From Salinimicrobium marinum (GTDB lineage Bacteria > Bacteroidota > Bacteroidia > Flavobacteriales > Flavobacteriaceae), in assembly GCF_014651535.1 (NCBI RefSeq), contig NZ_BMXB01000001.1:1-64000 (forward strand): DNA of 64,000 nucleotides, read 5' to 3'. Positions 54,326 to 63,937 of this stretch are shown in pieces (position 1 is the first letter of the stretch; each line of letters begins with the position of its first letter). The position numbers and the translations under genes were made by a program. The notes beneath the pieces are model-generated. The model made no database searches. It saw nothing but the letters and a program-made list of their open reading frames with translations, and was not told where the DNA came from.

Positions 54326-55591
54326 ATGCGCCAGTTAATATTAAAAATTCCCACAGGAAATAAGGAAAAGGTACATAATCTCGTGAAAGAATTTGAAGGT
54401 AAAAACACCATTCATCTTTCTGAAAGTGATCATCATCACGACGTTTTTTTCGTTTATCTTCCCAACAAGAAGGTCAACAATTTCCTCAAAGCAATTGATG
54501 AATTTGAAAAGCCTGAAATTACGCTGATTCCACGGGGAATCATTTCCCTTTACCCTCCAGCTTCCGACTCTCCCGACCAGGTTGCCGATGTGCAGGCAAA
54601 AAGTTCGCTGGAAATTTATCTTGGCGGTATTCAAAGTGTGGGCTCCATGTTCGGACTCTTTGGATATTCTTTCGTCGCGGGAATTATAGTGTGGATAGGA
54701 TTATTTACCAGTACTAGTTATCTTTTGGTAGCGGCCATGCTTGTGGCTCCTTTTGCGGGTCCGGCCATGAATGCTGCCCTTGCCACTGCAGCAGGTAAAA
54801 TGCCACTTTTAAGAAGTAGCCTTTCCCGCTATGCAATTGCTATAGGAACAGGTATTGTTGCCAGCTTTTTGCTTACGCTGGCATTTCCTTTAACAACGCT
54901 TACGCCTTTGATGGAAGAAGTTAGTCAGGTGTCAAAATTTGCACTTTTTCTGCCATTGGTTTCCGGTTTTGCAGGTGCCATTAATATCTGCCAGTCCGAA
55001 AGGGACAGTTTGGTCTCGGGAGCTGCTGTTGGTATCCTGGTGGCTGCTTCTTTGGCTCCACCGGTAGGACTGATAGGCGCCGGACTGTACATGATGGACT
55101 GGCAGGTAGTGTTTAGCAGCCTTTTCAGGATCCTTTTGCAGTTGTTTGGGATACACCTCGCTGCTACGCTGGTCTTTTATTTCTATGGGAAAGTAACCCC
55201 TCAGGGCGTTCGGTTCCTTAAAGGAAGTAAAATTACCGGACTTATTACCACCCTGGTTGTGGTGGTGGGGATAGGAGCCATGATGTACTGGCAGTTTAGT
55301 CAGCCACCATTCCTTCGGAAAGCCAGCATGAATACTGAGCTAAATGAGGTGCTGGGCAAAGAACTGGATAAAGTGAATTATATCGAGGTGCTTAATAAGG
55401 ATGTAACTTTTACCAATGTAAAGATGGATAACCGGTCTATTGCCAGTTTTTCTGCAACTATTGTAGCCAAAGATACAGTGATCCCGAGTGAAGTATTAAA
55501 GGCAGATATCCTGAATTATTTAAAAAATAACCTTACGCATTCTTATGACAATATCTATGAGGTATATCAAATCAACGTCATGGAAAATTAA
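54326..55591 (+). CDS. DUF389 membrane protein
   Basis: A 421-residue protein with a cytosolic N-terminal domain (1-100), six or so membrane helices between about 100 and 330 (SMFGLFGYSFVAGIIVW; AAMLVAPFAGPAMNAAL), and a periplasmic or cytosolic tail. The MLVAPFAGPAMN stretch is a hallmark of the TIGR00341/DUF389 family, whose function is unknown. It is followed 15 bases later by a DUF421 gene, so they may be an operon. Confidence 0.88.
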   Translation: MRQLILKIPTGNKEKVHNLVKEFEGKNTIHLSESDHHHDVFFVYLPNKKVNNFLKAIDEFEKPEITLIPRGIISLYPPASDSPDQVADVQAKSSLEIYLGGIQSVGSMFGLFGYSFVAGIIVWIGLFTSTSYLLVAAMLVAPFAGPAMNAALATAAGKMPLLRSSLSRYAIAIGTGIVASFLLTLAFPLTTLTPLMEEVSQVSKFALFLPLVSGFAGAINICQSERDSLVSGAAVGILVAASLAPPVGLIGAGLYMMDWQVVFSSLFRILLQLFGIHLAATLVFYFYGKVTPQGVRFLKGSKITGLITTLVVVVGIGAMMYWQFSQPPFLRKASMNTELNEVLGKELDKVNYIEVLNKDVTFTNVKMDNRSIASFSATIVAKDTVIPSEVLKADILNYLKNNLTHSYDNIYEVYQINVMEN

Positions 55592-55606
55592 TATATCCCA
55601 AAACGT

Positions 55607-56140
55607 ATGGATGATGTAGTGTATTTTTGGAGCGGTTGGGAACCTATTTTCAGGATCCTTGTTGTTGGTTCAATTACTTACGTGGGGCTGGTGATCCTTT
55701 TGCGGCTTTCGGGGAAAAGAACGCTTACCCGAATGACTACTTTTGATTTTGTGATTGCTATTGCCATTGGTTCTGCCTTTGGCAGGATACTTACAGCATC
55801 CATAGTGTCAATTTCTGAAGCTATTACCGCTTTTATTTTACTCATCCTTCTCCAAACCGTGTTTTCGTTTCTAGAGGTGCATTCAAAAAGATTCAAAAAA
55901 TTCACCACCACCCCGCCTACCTTGCTGTACTATAATGGCGAATTTCTTCGGAAAAACATGCGAAAATCAAGGATTAGGGAAGATGCATTGCTTAGTGCCA
56001 TCAGGAAAAAAAGTTTTGGTTCATTGAATGAAGTAAAGGCGGTGGTATTTGAAACCGATGGTTCCTTTTCAGTGATTAGAAAATCTGAATCAGATGAAGG
56101 TATTACGTATGATGATCTTCTGGAAAAGGAGGAAAAATGA
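55607..56140 (+). CDS. DUF421 / YetF-like membrane protein
   Basis: 177 residues with three helices in the first 90 and then a soluble alpha/beta domain. Family marks: RLSGKRTLTRMTTFDFVIAI and LRKNMRKSRI. Such proteins occur in pairs with other small membrane genes and may aid spore or envelope functions in other phyla; here the role is unknown. Probably cotranscribed with the DUF389 gene. Confidence 0.87.
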   Translation: MDDVVYFWSGWEPIFRILVVGSITYVGLVILLRLSGKRTLTRMTTFDFVIAIAIGSAFGRILTASIVSISEAITAFILLILLQTVFSFLEVHSKRFKKFTTTPPTLLYYNGEFLRKNMRKSRIREDALLSAIRKKSFGSLNEVKAVVFETDGSFSVIRKSESDEGITYDDLLEKEEK

Positions 56141-56261
56141 ACCATTTTAGGAATTTTTGAACTATCTATAGAGAATATCAATTTCACTTTTTTTTGGAAG
56201 TCCTAAACGAACCCATTACTTTCTTGAAATACCATTATCTTTACTGTCAATCAACTCCTAC

Positions 56262-56738
56262 ATGAAACCGGCAACCATTAAGCAGCTTAAAGACGAATTA
56301 AAACACCGCTCGCACCAGGAGTTGCTGGAAACCTGTTTAAGGCTGTCAAAGTTCAAAAAAGAAAATAAGGAGTTACTTACTTATTTGTTATTCGAATCTA
56401 CAGATGAATCTGCTTATATTGAGCGGGTAAAAAAAGAAGTGGAAGCGGAATTTGACGAGATCAATACCAACAACTATTACTACATCAAAAAAAGTATCCG
56501 TAAAATTCTCCGGAATCTGAAAAAGTACATCCGTTACTCCGGAAAGAAGGAAACCGAGGTGGAACTGTTGATTTACTTCCTTCTGAAGATGGATACTTTC
56601 TCTCCTTCGGTTCACAGGGATAAAACACTTCAGGGCTTATACGACCGGCAACGAGCCATGGTCGAAAAGAAGATTGCTTCCCTGCACGAAGATCTGCAAT
56701 ATGATTTTGAGGTCGAATTGGAGGAATTAAGCCGGTAA
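56262..56738 (+). CDS. Conserved hypothetical helical protein
   Basis: A 158-residue, strongly charged, all-helical protein (LKDELKHRSHQELLETCL at the start; YDRQRAMVEKKIASLHEDL near the end). No motif is recognised. The next gene starts 3 bases after its stop, so the two form an operon together with the zinc-ribbon gene. Confidence 0.7.
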   Translation: MKPATIKQLKDELKHRSHQELLETCLRLSKFKKENKELLTYLLFESTDESAYIERVKKEVEAEFDEINTNNYYYIKKSIRKILRNLKKYIRYSGKKETEVELLIYFLLKMDTFSPSVHRDKTLQGLYDRQRAMVEKKIASLHEDLQYDFEVELEELSR

Positions 56739-56741
56739 GCC

Positions 56742-57269
56742 ATGATCGAAGAGTTAACTACCAAACGTTTCCTGCTCAGGCGAATTAAAGATTCTGATCT
56801 AAACAACATTTATAAAGGTCTTTCCCATCCAGAAGTAATAAAATATTACGGAGTTAGCTACAACAGCCTGGAAGCTACGCGCGAACAGATGAGGTGGTTC
56901 AGGGAACTGGAACAAAAGGAAACCGGAGGCTGGCGGGCCATTTGTTCTGCCGGGGATGAGACATTCCTGGGAGCAACCGGTTTTAACAACCTCAGCAAGG
57001 AACATAAAAAAACAGAACTCGGATTCTGGATACTTCCCGAATTCTGGGGTCGGGGAATCATTCAGGAGTTGCTTCCGGTGATTTGTAACTATGCATTTGA
57101 GAACCTACACCTGCACAGGATTGAAGCTTTTGTTGAATCTGAAAATGTGAATTCAGCAAAAGCATTAAAAAATCAAGGTTTTCAGCACGAAGGAACCATG
57201 GTGGATTCCGAAGTAAAGAATGGAAAATTCATAAGTGTGGAACTTTTTGCAAAACTAAAAAGCAAATAA
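56742..57269 (+). CDS. GNAT family N-acetyltransferase, RimJ/RimL type
   Basis: 175 residues starting MIEELTTKRFLLRRIKDSDL, typical of the Acetyltransf_3 group. The acetyl-CoA site is in ILPEFWGRGIIQELLPVI and the C-terminal fold continues with ENVNSAKALKNQGF. These enzymes acetylate ribosomal protein N-termini or small molecules; the substrate is not assigned. In an operon with the helical protein. Confidence 0.87.
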   Translation: MIEELTTKRFLLRRIKDSDLNNIYKGLSHPEVIKYYGVSYNSLEATREQMRWFRELEQKETGGWRAICSAGDETFLGATGFNNLSKEHKKTELGFWILPEFWGRGIIQELLPVICNYAFENLHLHRIEAFVESENVNSAKALKNQGFQHEGTMVDSEVKNGKFISVELFAKLKSK

Positions 57270-57287
57270 TTTTATTATCTTTAAAAG

Positions 57288-57635
57288 ATGCAAAAAGCTT
57301 GTATAGAATGCGGTGAAAAAATAGTTGGCAGGGCAGATAAGAAATTCTGCAGCGATTATTGCCGCAATGCGCATAACAATAATCTCAACAAAGACAGCAA
57401 AAACCTGGTGCGGAATGTCAACAATCAGCTCCGGAAGAATTACCGCATTCTGGAAGAACTAAATCCTGAAGGAAAAACGAAAATTTCTAAATCTAAATTG
57501 GTTTCAAAAGGTTTTAATTTCGAAAATTTCACAAGCATTTATACTACCAAAACCGGCACTGTATATTACTTCGTGTACGATCATGGCTACCTTCCACTTG
57601 AGGGAGATTACTACGCGCTGGTTAAAAGAAATTGA
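57288..57635 (+). CDS. Zinc-ribbon protein
   Basis: A 115-residue protein with an N-terminal treble-clef zinc ribbon, CIECG (residue 4 on) and FCSDYCRNAHNN, then a basic region (KNYRILEELNPEGKT) and a beta-rich C-terminus. No catalytic motif. It may bind nucleic acid. Its stop codon touches the stop of the convergent CBS gene (TGA TCA at 57633-57638), with no gap. Confidence 0.8.
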   Translation: MQKACIECGEKIVGRADKKFCSDYCRNAHNNNLNKDSKNLVRNVNNQLRKNYRILEELNPEGKTKISKSKLVSKGFNFENFTSIYTTKTGTVYYFVYDHGYLPLEGDYYALVKRN

Positions 57636-58103
57636 TCATACGTACCAGCTCTGGCCCTGAAGGTTCATGGCGGCTTTTAAAACATCCCTCTGACTTATCT
57701 GTCCAACCAATTTACCGTCTTTGACGATGGGAAAGCGACGCACTTTACTTTCAATAAATTTTTTCGCAGCATCCAGCACATTCATATTCCCGTCAATGGT
57801 CTCGACATTACAGCTCATATGCTTTTCAACCGTATAATCTTCTATTGGCATGTTGTAGTACTGGCTGTCTGAAATATGTTTCATACAATCCCCTTCGGAA
57901 ATGATCCCGACAAGTTCATTTTGCTCATTTACCACACATCCACCCGAGATGTCATGCTTTGTCAATAAATCCATGACGGCATAAATGCTTTGATTTTTTT
58001 GGAAAGTAATAAGATCTGTAGTCATGTAATCTTCCACGAGCATAGGCTTTGATTGTGGCTTTTCCGGTTCGGCCTTTCTTCCTTGAAAACTCTTGATACC
58101 CAT
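57636..58103 (-). CDS. CBS-domain protein
   Basis: 155 residues with two CBS motifs (about 21-80 and 90-150): VEDYMTTDLITFQKNQS and NELVGIISEGDCMKH in the first, MNVLDAAKKFIESKVRRF and GQISQRDVL in the second. Stand-alone CBS pairs sense adenosine nucleotides and regulate enzymes or transporters. The partner is not in the neighbourhood. Confidence 0.87.
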   Translation of the reverse strand: MGIKSFQGRKAEPEKPQSKPMLVEDYMTTDLITFQKNQSIYAVMDLLTKHDISGGCVVNEQNELVGIISEGDCMKHISDSQYYNMPIEDYTVEKHMSCNVETIDGNMNVLDAAKKFIESKVRRFPIVKDGKLVGQISQRDVLKAAMNLQGQSWYV

Positions 58104-58242
58104 AGCTAAATGTTTGAAAGTGAACCACTAAAAATAATCAAATTTAGCAGTTAAACAAATTTTTAAGCAAATATTGGGAAGAGTTTTAGGATATTGTAAG
58201 TAACAATGAGATTATTTGATTCAATTGAAATATATTTGGTTC

Positions 58243-60555
58243 ATGGCTAAAAGTGCACACATCATTTTCTCCTTTTTAATCATTGTGGCAGGGGTTTTCT
58301 GGGGCTTTTACGGCACAATGCCTCAGGAAATTTCGCCGGCAAATGCTCCCGAAGACGAATTTTCCACGATGAGGGCCTTTGCTCATGTGGAGGCAATCGC
58401 ACAGCAGCCGCATTATGTGGGAAGTCCTGCTCACAGCAGGGTTAGAAACTATATTGTTTCTGACCTTCAGGAAATGGGGATTCTGGTGCATACCCAGGAA
58501 ACGTATTCTCTTAATAAGAGTGGCACTCTTACCCGGCCGCAAAACATCATTGCCCGCATAGAAGGATCCGGCGCGGGAAAATCCCTTTTGCTGCTCACGC
58601 ATTATGATAGCGCCGTACATTCGTCCCCCGGAGCCAGTGACGCTGCCAGTGGAGTAGGGACCATCCTCGAAGGAATACGTGCTTTCCTGGCTTCGGAAAA
58701 AGAACATATCAATGATATAATAATCGTTTTCACCGATGGGGAAGAGCTGGGACTGAACGGGGCCGAGGCCTTTGTAAATGACCACGAATGGGCAGAAGAT
58801 ATAGGGCTGGCATTAAACTTTGAATCCCGCGGAAGTGGCGGAAATTCCTTTATGCTCCTGGAAACTAACAGCGGAAACAAAAAACTCATTCAGGAATTCA
58901 TTGCAGCAAATCCAGATTATCCCGTTACCAATTCCCTTGCTTATAGTGTTTATAAAATGCTGCCCAATGATACAGATCTTACGGTGTTGCGCGAACAGGG
59001 TAATATCAACGGATTCAATTTTGCCTTTATTGATGATCATTTCGATTATCACACAGCTACAGATACTCCGAAGAACCTCGATAAGGAAACTCTGGCGCAT
59101 CAGGGAAGTTATTTGATGCCACTGCTCCGTTATTTTAGTGACCGGCCTCTGGAAAATTTTGAATCAGCTGATGATCTTATTTATTTTAATGTTCCGGTGT
59201 TGAAAATGGTGCAATATCCTTTTTCCTGGAACATTCCTTTACTGGTTCTGGCAATCCTTCTTTTTGTGGGAGTTATCACCTACGGCTTCCTGAAAAAGCG
59301 GTTACGTTTCATGAACATCCTGCGCGGATTTATACCAATGTTGATCTCTTTGGTTGGTGCCGGCCTGCTTACTTTTCTGCTGTGGCAGTTCTGTCTGCTA
59401 ATTTATCCGCAGTACCGGGAAATGGAACATGGATTTACCTACAATGGCTATTTTTATATTGCTGCAGCTATATTTCTTTCGCTGGCGATTTGTTTTGGTG
59501 TCTATCGAAAATTTCAGAAGCCCGATAATACGCGGCAGCTCTTTGTAGCTCCCCTGTTTTTATGGATCCTTATAAGTGCGGGTGCTGCCTTTTACCTGAA
59601 GGGTGCGGCATACTTTGTTATTCCTGTGTATTTTGGATTGCTTCAGCTTTTTATCCTTGTTCAGCAAAAGCAGCCAAACCTGATTTTGCTGGCACTTTTA
59701 AGCCTGCCTGCCATCTTTATTGTATTGCCTTTTATGGTAACTTTCCCGGTGGCGTTGGGATTAAAGATCCTTTTTGTTTCCGCGGTTCTGGCAGCTTTGG
59801 TCTGGATGTTACTGTGGCCGGTTTTCGGATTCTACCGAAGGAATCAGACGCTGGCATTTTTTAGCTTTCTTACATTTTTCATCCTGTTCGTGCTGGCACA
59901 TTTCCAGTCAGGTTTTAATGAGGAAAGGCCAAAGCCAAACAGTCTGGTCTACATTTATGATTCCAATGTGCAGCAAGCTTCCTGGAACACATACGATGAA
60001 ATCCTGGATTCCTGGACGGCATCCTACTTCCATGAAGATTCAGAAGAATTGGAAAAAGAAGCAGTTTTCAGCAGTAAGTATAATTCGGGATTTACCCGAA
60101 GTGTCAAAGCACCACTTATAGACCTGGCAGCTCCATTTGTGGAGATAGTAAACGAGGGGAATTTAGAAGGAATAACTTCTTATTCGGTGAAAATTGCACC
60201 CAACAGAAACATCAACCGGATGGAACTTTTTGCTGATAAAAATGTAAATTTTGAAGATTTTCGTGTCAACGGACTTGAGGCAAAATCTGTTTCTTCGGAA
60301 GATGAAACATATCATGTTTTTAAGAACAGGTGGACAGACCGACTGCTCACCTATTATGCAGTAAACAATGACACGTTACGCCTGGAATTTAGTCTAAAGT
60401 CTGCTCTCAAACCCGATTTCCTTTTATATGAAGCCAGCCATAACCTGACTGAAAATCCGCAACTTAATGTTGCCCCCAGAACTGCTGAAATGATCCCACG
60501 GCCTTTTGTCCTGAACGATGCGGTAGTGGTGAAGAAGAGGATTTCTTTAGAATAG
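58243..60555 (+). CDS. Membrane-bound M28 family metallopeptidase
   Basis: 770 residues from ATG at 58243 (MAKSAHIIFSFL). A signal-anchor helix near the start is followed by an extracytoplasmic M28 zinc domain (about 35-305): LTHYDS and ASDAASGVG (first ligands), FTDGEELGLNGAEAF (Glu general base), and DHFDYHTATDTPKNL (last His ligand). Eight or so membrane helices follow (about 330-570), then a beta-rich periplasmic domain. The layout is that of vacuolar-type membrane M28 proteases. Likely an aminopeptidase acting outside the cytoplasm. Confidence 0.88.
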   Translation: MAKSAHIIFSFLIIVAGVFWGFYGTMPQEISPANAPEDEFSTMRAFAHVEAIAQQPHYVGSPAHSRVRNYIVSDLQEMGILVHTQETYSLNKSGTLTRPQNIIARIEGSGAGKSLLLLTHYDSAVHSSPGASDAASGVGTILEGIRAFLASEKEHINDIIIVFTDGEELGLNGAEAFVNDHEWAEDIGLALNFESRGSGGNSFMLLETNSGNKKLIQEFIAANPDYPVTNSLAYSVYKMLPNDTDLTVLREQGNINGFNFAFIDDHFDYHTATDTPKNLDKETLAHQGSYLMPLLRYFSDRPLENFESADDLIYFNVPVLKMVQYPFSWNIPLLVLAILLFVGVITYGFLKKRLRFMNILRGFIPMLISLVGAGLLTFLLWQFCLLIYPQYREMEHGFTYNGYFYIAAAIFLSLAICFGVYRKFQKPDNTRQLFVAPLFLWILISAGAAFYLKGAAYFVIPVYFGLLQLFILVQQKQPNLILLALLSLPAIFIVLPFMVTFPVALGLKILFVSAVLAALVWMLLWPVFGFYRRNQTLAFFSFLTFFILFVLAHFQSGFNEERPKPNSLVYIYDSNVQQASWNTYDEILDSWTASYFHEDSEELEKEAVFSSKYNSGFTRSVKAPLIDLAAPFVEIVNEGNLEGITSYSVKIAPNRNINRMELFADKNVNFEDFRVNGLEAKSVSSEDETYHVFKNRWTDRLLTYYAVNNDTLRLEFSLKSALKPDFLLYEASHNLTENPQLNVAPRTAEMIPRPFVLNDAVVVKKRISLE

Positions 60556-60594
60556 GAAAGCTAAATTTAAAATCTGTTTCATTAAATTACAGAA

Positions 60595-60722
60595 TGTCAT
60601 GTTGAGCCGCCGCAGCCGCTTAATCGAAGCCTGTGGAAACGGATTTAGGTTCATAGGAGCTTTCAACATTAACCCACTTCGACTTTTCCTCCCTTTGGTC
60701 GGGCTCAAGGTGACAATGGGCG
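60595..60722. repeat. REP-like intergenic palindrome, full copy
   Basis: TGTCATGTTGAGC at the left and GCTCAAGGTGACA at the right are reverse complements at 10 of 13 positions. CACTTCGACTTTTCCTCCCT and GGTCGGGCTCA lie inside. It fills most of the gap 60556-60750. Confidence 0.65.
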
Positions 60723-60750
60723 AGAAGATGAAAACGAAATAAAAATATAA

Positions 60751-61554
60751 ATGAAAATATCCATTTTAGGATGCGGCTGGTTGGGATTACCGCTGGCAAA
60801 AGAACTCCAGAAGCAGGGCCACCGCATTAAAGGTTCTACCACGTCAGCAGAAAAGCTGGGAATTCTTTCTTCGGAAGGAATTCAGCCTTATCAGATCTCT
60901 GTTTCTTCGGAAGGGATTTCGGGAGAGATTCAGGAATTTCTTGCTGAAACAAATGTTTTGATCATCGATATTCCCCCGGGATTGCGCAGAGATCCGGAAC
61001 AGGATTTTGCCGGCGGAATAGAGAAAATAGTAAAAGAGGTCGAAAAATCAGGTTTGAAAAAGCTGCTTTTTGTTAGTTCTACCACAGTATATGAAGATAC
61101 TGCTGAGATTCCAACTTATACTGAAGAAGACGCTCCCAACGGTACTTCAGAAGCTGCAAAACAACTTATCTCTGTAGAGAAAATGCTGCTCCAAAATGTA
61201 TTTTTTGATGCCTGTATTCTGCGTTTCGGCGGACTCATAGGCGCAGATCGTCATCCGGTGAAATACCTGTCCGGTAGGAAAAATATTTCCAATCCGTTGG
61301 CTCCTGTAAACTTGATCCATCAGCAGGATTGCATTAATATTATTAGCGCGATTCTCAAAAAGGATGCCTTCAACGGGATTTACAACGGCGTATTTCCGGA
61401 GCATCCAACGAAAAAGGAATATTATTCAAAAGCAGCCATAGAAAGAAATTTGCCAGTGCCGGAGTTTGATTTTGATGCTCCTTCCCAGGGAAAGATCATA
61501 GATGCTTCAAAAGTGGAAAGAGAGTTGGGAGTGAAATTTCAAAATAAGATTTAG
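60751..61554 (+). CDS. NAD(P)-dependent epimerase/dehydratase-like protein
   Basis: A 267-residue Rossmann protein beginning MKISILGCGWLGLPLAKEL, the phrase of the SDR_a-type YeeZ group (annotated variously as NAD-dependent epimerase). The VSSTTVYEDTAE segment contains the Ser-Thr near the active site and the usual Tyr; DKVE-like and GGLIGADRHP regions follow. Substrate unknown. Surrounded by REP-like repeats on both sides. Confidence 0.85.
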   Translation: MKISILGCGWLGLPLAKELQKQGHRIKGSTTSAEKLGILSSEGIQPYQISVSSEGISGEIQEFLAETNVLIIDIPPGLRRDPEQDFAGGIEKIVKEVEKSGLKKLLFVSSTTVYEDTAEIPTYTEEDAPNGTSEAAKQLISVEKMLLQNVFFDACILRFGGLIGADRHPVKYLSGRKNISNPLAPVNLIHQQDCINIISAILKKDAFNGIYNGVFPEHPTKKEYYSKAAIERNLPVPEFDFDAPSQGKIIDASKVERELGVKFQNKI

Positions 61555-61572
61555 GTTCAAAGAGAGATGCAA

Positions 61573-61625
61573 ACAATAAAGCACTTCGACTATTCCTCCC
61601 TATGGTCGGGCTCAGTGTGACAGTT
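61573..61625. repeat. REP-like intergenic repeat, half copy
   Basis: CACTTCGACTATTCCTCCCT followed by ATGGTCGGGCTCAGTGTGACA matches the right half of the 60595-60722 element. The left half is missing. Confidence 0.6.
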
Positions 61626-61671
61626 GAGGTAAATTTTTATATCGGGTTCAGTGCAACAGCAGTAAAACCAA

Positions 61672-61695
61672 AAAAGCCCCTAAAAAGGGGCTTTT
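61672..61695. terminator. Terminator between the epimerase-like and M13 genes
   Basis: AAAAGCCCC (61672-61680), loop TAAAAA, GGGGCTTTT (61687-61695). It serves the convergent ends of the plus and minus genes. Confidence 0.8.
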
Positions 61696-61719
61696 CAAAT
61701 ATAATTTCCGAAGAAAAGA

Positions 61720-63783
61720 TTACCAGATGGCAACCCTGTTTTCGGGTTCTATATACATTGGGTCTCCCGGCTCAATATCAAAAGCTTCATAGAAGGCATC
61801 GATATTTTGAAGCGGCACAACAGCTCTGTACATTCCCGGAGAGTGCGGATCTGTCTTGATAAGGTTTCTCAAAGCTTCATCACGCATCTTGGTTCTCCAA
61901 ACGGTAGCCCATGACATGAAGAAACGTTGCTCAGGAGTAAATCCGTCGATTTCTCCAGGATGTCCATTTTCTTCCAGGTGAATTTGTAATCCGTCGTAAG
62001 CGGCATTCACACCACCAAGATCCCCGATGTTTTCACCAAGGGTGAATTTTCCGTTGATGTACACACTGTCTAAAACTTCAACTGCGCTATACTGGTCGGC
62101 CAAAGCACCTCCTAATTTTTCAAATTCTTCAAGATCTTTATCAGACCACCAGTTGTTCAGGTTTCCTTCGGCATCAAAACGGGAACCACTGTCATCAAAT
62201 CCGTGAGAGATTTCGTGACCAATTACAGCTCCAATCCCGCCATAGTTCACGGCAGCATCTGCTTTATAATCGTAGAAAGGTGGTTGCAGGATAGCTGCAG
62301 GAAACACAATCTCGTTGTAGCTTGGGTTGTAATAAGCATTCACGATTTGTGGCGCCATAAACCATTCGGTTTTATCTACCGGCTCATCAAGTTCTGAAAT
62401 ATTATCCTCTACATTCCATTTTGCAGCATTCAGCATATTCTGGAAGTAAGAACCTCCCTGTTTAGGATTCTTAATTTCAAGCGTGCTGTAGTCTTTCCAT
62501 TCATCAGGATACCCCACTTTAATAGTAGTGGTACTTAATTTTTCAATGGCTTTTACTTTTGTACTGTCGCTCATCCAGGTCAAGTTGTTGATCCTGTTTT
62601 CAAAGGCTTTCACAACGTTTGAGATCATTTCTTCAGCTTTCTCTTTTGCTTCTGCAGGGAAATGTTCTTCTACATACAATTTCCCCAAAGCTTCTCCAAT
62701 GGTTCCGTTAATCGTAGAAAGCGCACGTTCTTCACGAGGCAATTGCTCTTGTGCTCCGCGTAAGGTTTTGTTGTAAAACTCCCAGTTTGCTGTTTCAATT
62801 TCGGTAGTTAAACTGGCGGCAGCATCATTAAATAAAGTCCATCGTAAATACTCTTTCCAGTCTTCAACATTATTTTCAGTAAAAGTCTGCTGCAAAGTTT
62901 CCATGTATTTTGGTTGTGTCACAATAATGGTGTCCACACCTTCTGCACCTATTTCTTCAAAATAAGTATCCCAATTAACTGCGGAAACTTTATTCTGAAG
63001 CTCTTCCACACTCATTGGGTTATAAGAAAGACGTGCATCACGACGCTGAACTTTGTCTAATCTTGGCTCGGCCATAGCAGTTTCAAAAGCCAAAATGGTC
63101 TCTGCACTTTGTTGAGCTTCTTCTTCGGAATCTCCCAGGAACTGAAGCATCTTTGTGATATGTTGCTTGTAGAGCTCTCTCTTTTCCTGAGAATCGGTAT
63201 CATCTGCAACATAATAATCACGATCGGGTAACCCTAAACCTCCCGGATACAGGTAAGCTGCATTTTCGTTACTGCTCTTGGCATCTGCACGTACGCCGAA
63301 GGAGAAGAAGCCGCCGCCACCATACATCTGCATTTCAGTAAGATATTCCTGAAGGTCTTCTTTATTCTGAATAGCTTCAATTTTTTCCAGGTAAGGCTTT
63401 ACAGGATCGATTCCCTGCTTATTCCTGGTCACGGTATCCATGATTGTCTGGTAGAGGTACACTGCTTTTGCCTGGTCACTGTTTGGGTCCAGGTTTTCAT
63501 TTGCCGAAGCTCTTTCCAACAAGGCAAGGGCATCTGCATCTGTTTTTTCACGGAGCTCGTTGAAACTTCCCCAGGTAGTTTTGTCGCCCGGGATTTCGGT
63601 AGAATCCAGCCATTTTCCGTTCACATACCGGAAAAAATCTTCACGCGGACTCACAGTCGTATCCATGTAAGACAGGTTAATTCCTCTTTGTTCCGCAACT
63701 TCTGCTTCTTTGTCGCCTGCACAGCCCGTTAAGGCAGCCGAAGCCAGTACAGATGAAAGAAGCACACTTTTTATTCTCTTCAT
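61720..63783 (-). CDS. M13 family metallopeptidase lipoprotein (neprilysin-like)
   Basis: 687 residues. Signal peptide with lipobox ALTGC (Cys at about 21), so anchored and facing outward. Zinc site HEISH in GAVIGHEISHGFDDSGS (about 530), third ligand in ENIGDLGGVNAAYDG, and NAYYNPSYNEIVFPAAIL upstream (substrate edge strand) are all family marks. Neprilysin-like enzymes cut short peptides and their range is broad. It is alone in its unit; the upstream region contains a small inverted repeat. Confidence 0.93.
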   Translation of the reverse strand: MKRIKSVLLSSVLASAALTGCAGDKEAEVAEQRGINLSYMDTTVSPREDFFRYVNGKWLDSTEIPGDKTTWGSFNELREKTDADALALLERASANENLDPNSDQAKAVYLYQTIMDTVTRNKQGIDPVKPYLEKIEAIQNKEDLQEYLTEMQMYGGGGFFSFGVRADAKSSNENAAYLYPGGLGLPDRDYYVADDTDSQEKRELYKQHITKMLQFLGDSEEEAQQSAETILAFETAMAEPRLDKVQRRDARLSYNPMSVEELQNKVSAVNWDTYFEEIGAEGVDTIIVTQPKYMETLQQTFTENNVEDWKEYLRWTLFNDAAASLTTEIETANWEFYNKTLRGAQEQLPREERALSTINGTIGEALGKLYVEEHFPAEAKEKAEEMISNVVKAFENRINNLTWMSDSTKVKAIEKLSTTTIKVGYPDEWKDYSTLEIKNPKQGGSYFQNMLNAAKWNVEDNISELDEPVDKTEWFMAPQIVNAYYNPSYNEIVFPAAILQPPFYDYKADAAVNYGGIGAVIGHEISHGFDDSGSRFDAEGNLNNWWSDKDLEEFEKLGGALADQYSAVEVLDSVYINGKFTLGENIGDLGGVNAAYDGLQIHLEENGHPGEIDGFTPEQRFFMSWATVWRTKMRDEALRNLIKTDPHSPGMYRAVVPLQNIDAFYEAFDIEPGDPMYIEPENRVAIW

Positions 63784-63937
63784 GTTATTATTTAGTTATT
63801 AATAATTTCGCTAAAGTAGTAAAAGAACCAGATTTGTAGTACAGAAATCTTAGGAGTCTTACCAATTCATAATTCTGAATTTTATCCCGGTCATTCTTAA
63901 ACAAACTATATTCCAAAGTGATATTTAATTCTGAAGA

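Noticed and set aside
58231-58238. TATATTTG promoter-like box 4 bases before the M28 peptidase ATG
   Set aside because: It would require a nearly leaderless mRNA; more likely a chance match in AT-rich DNA.
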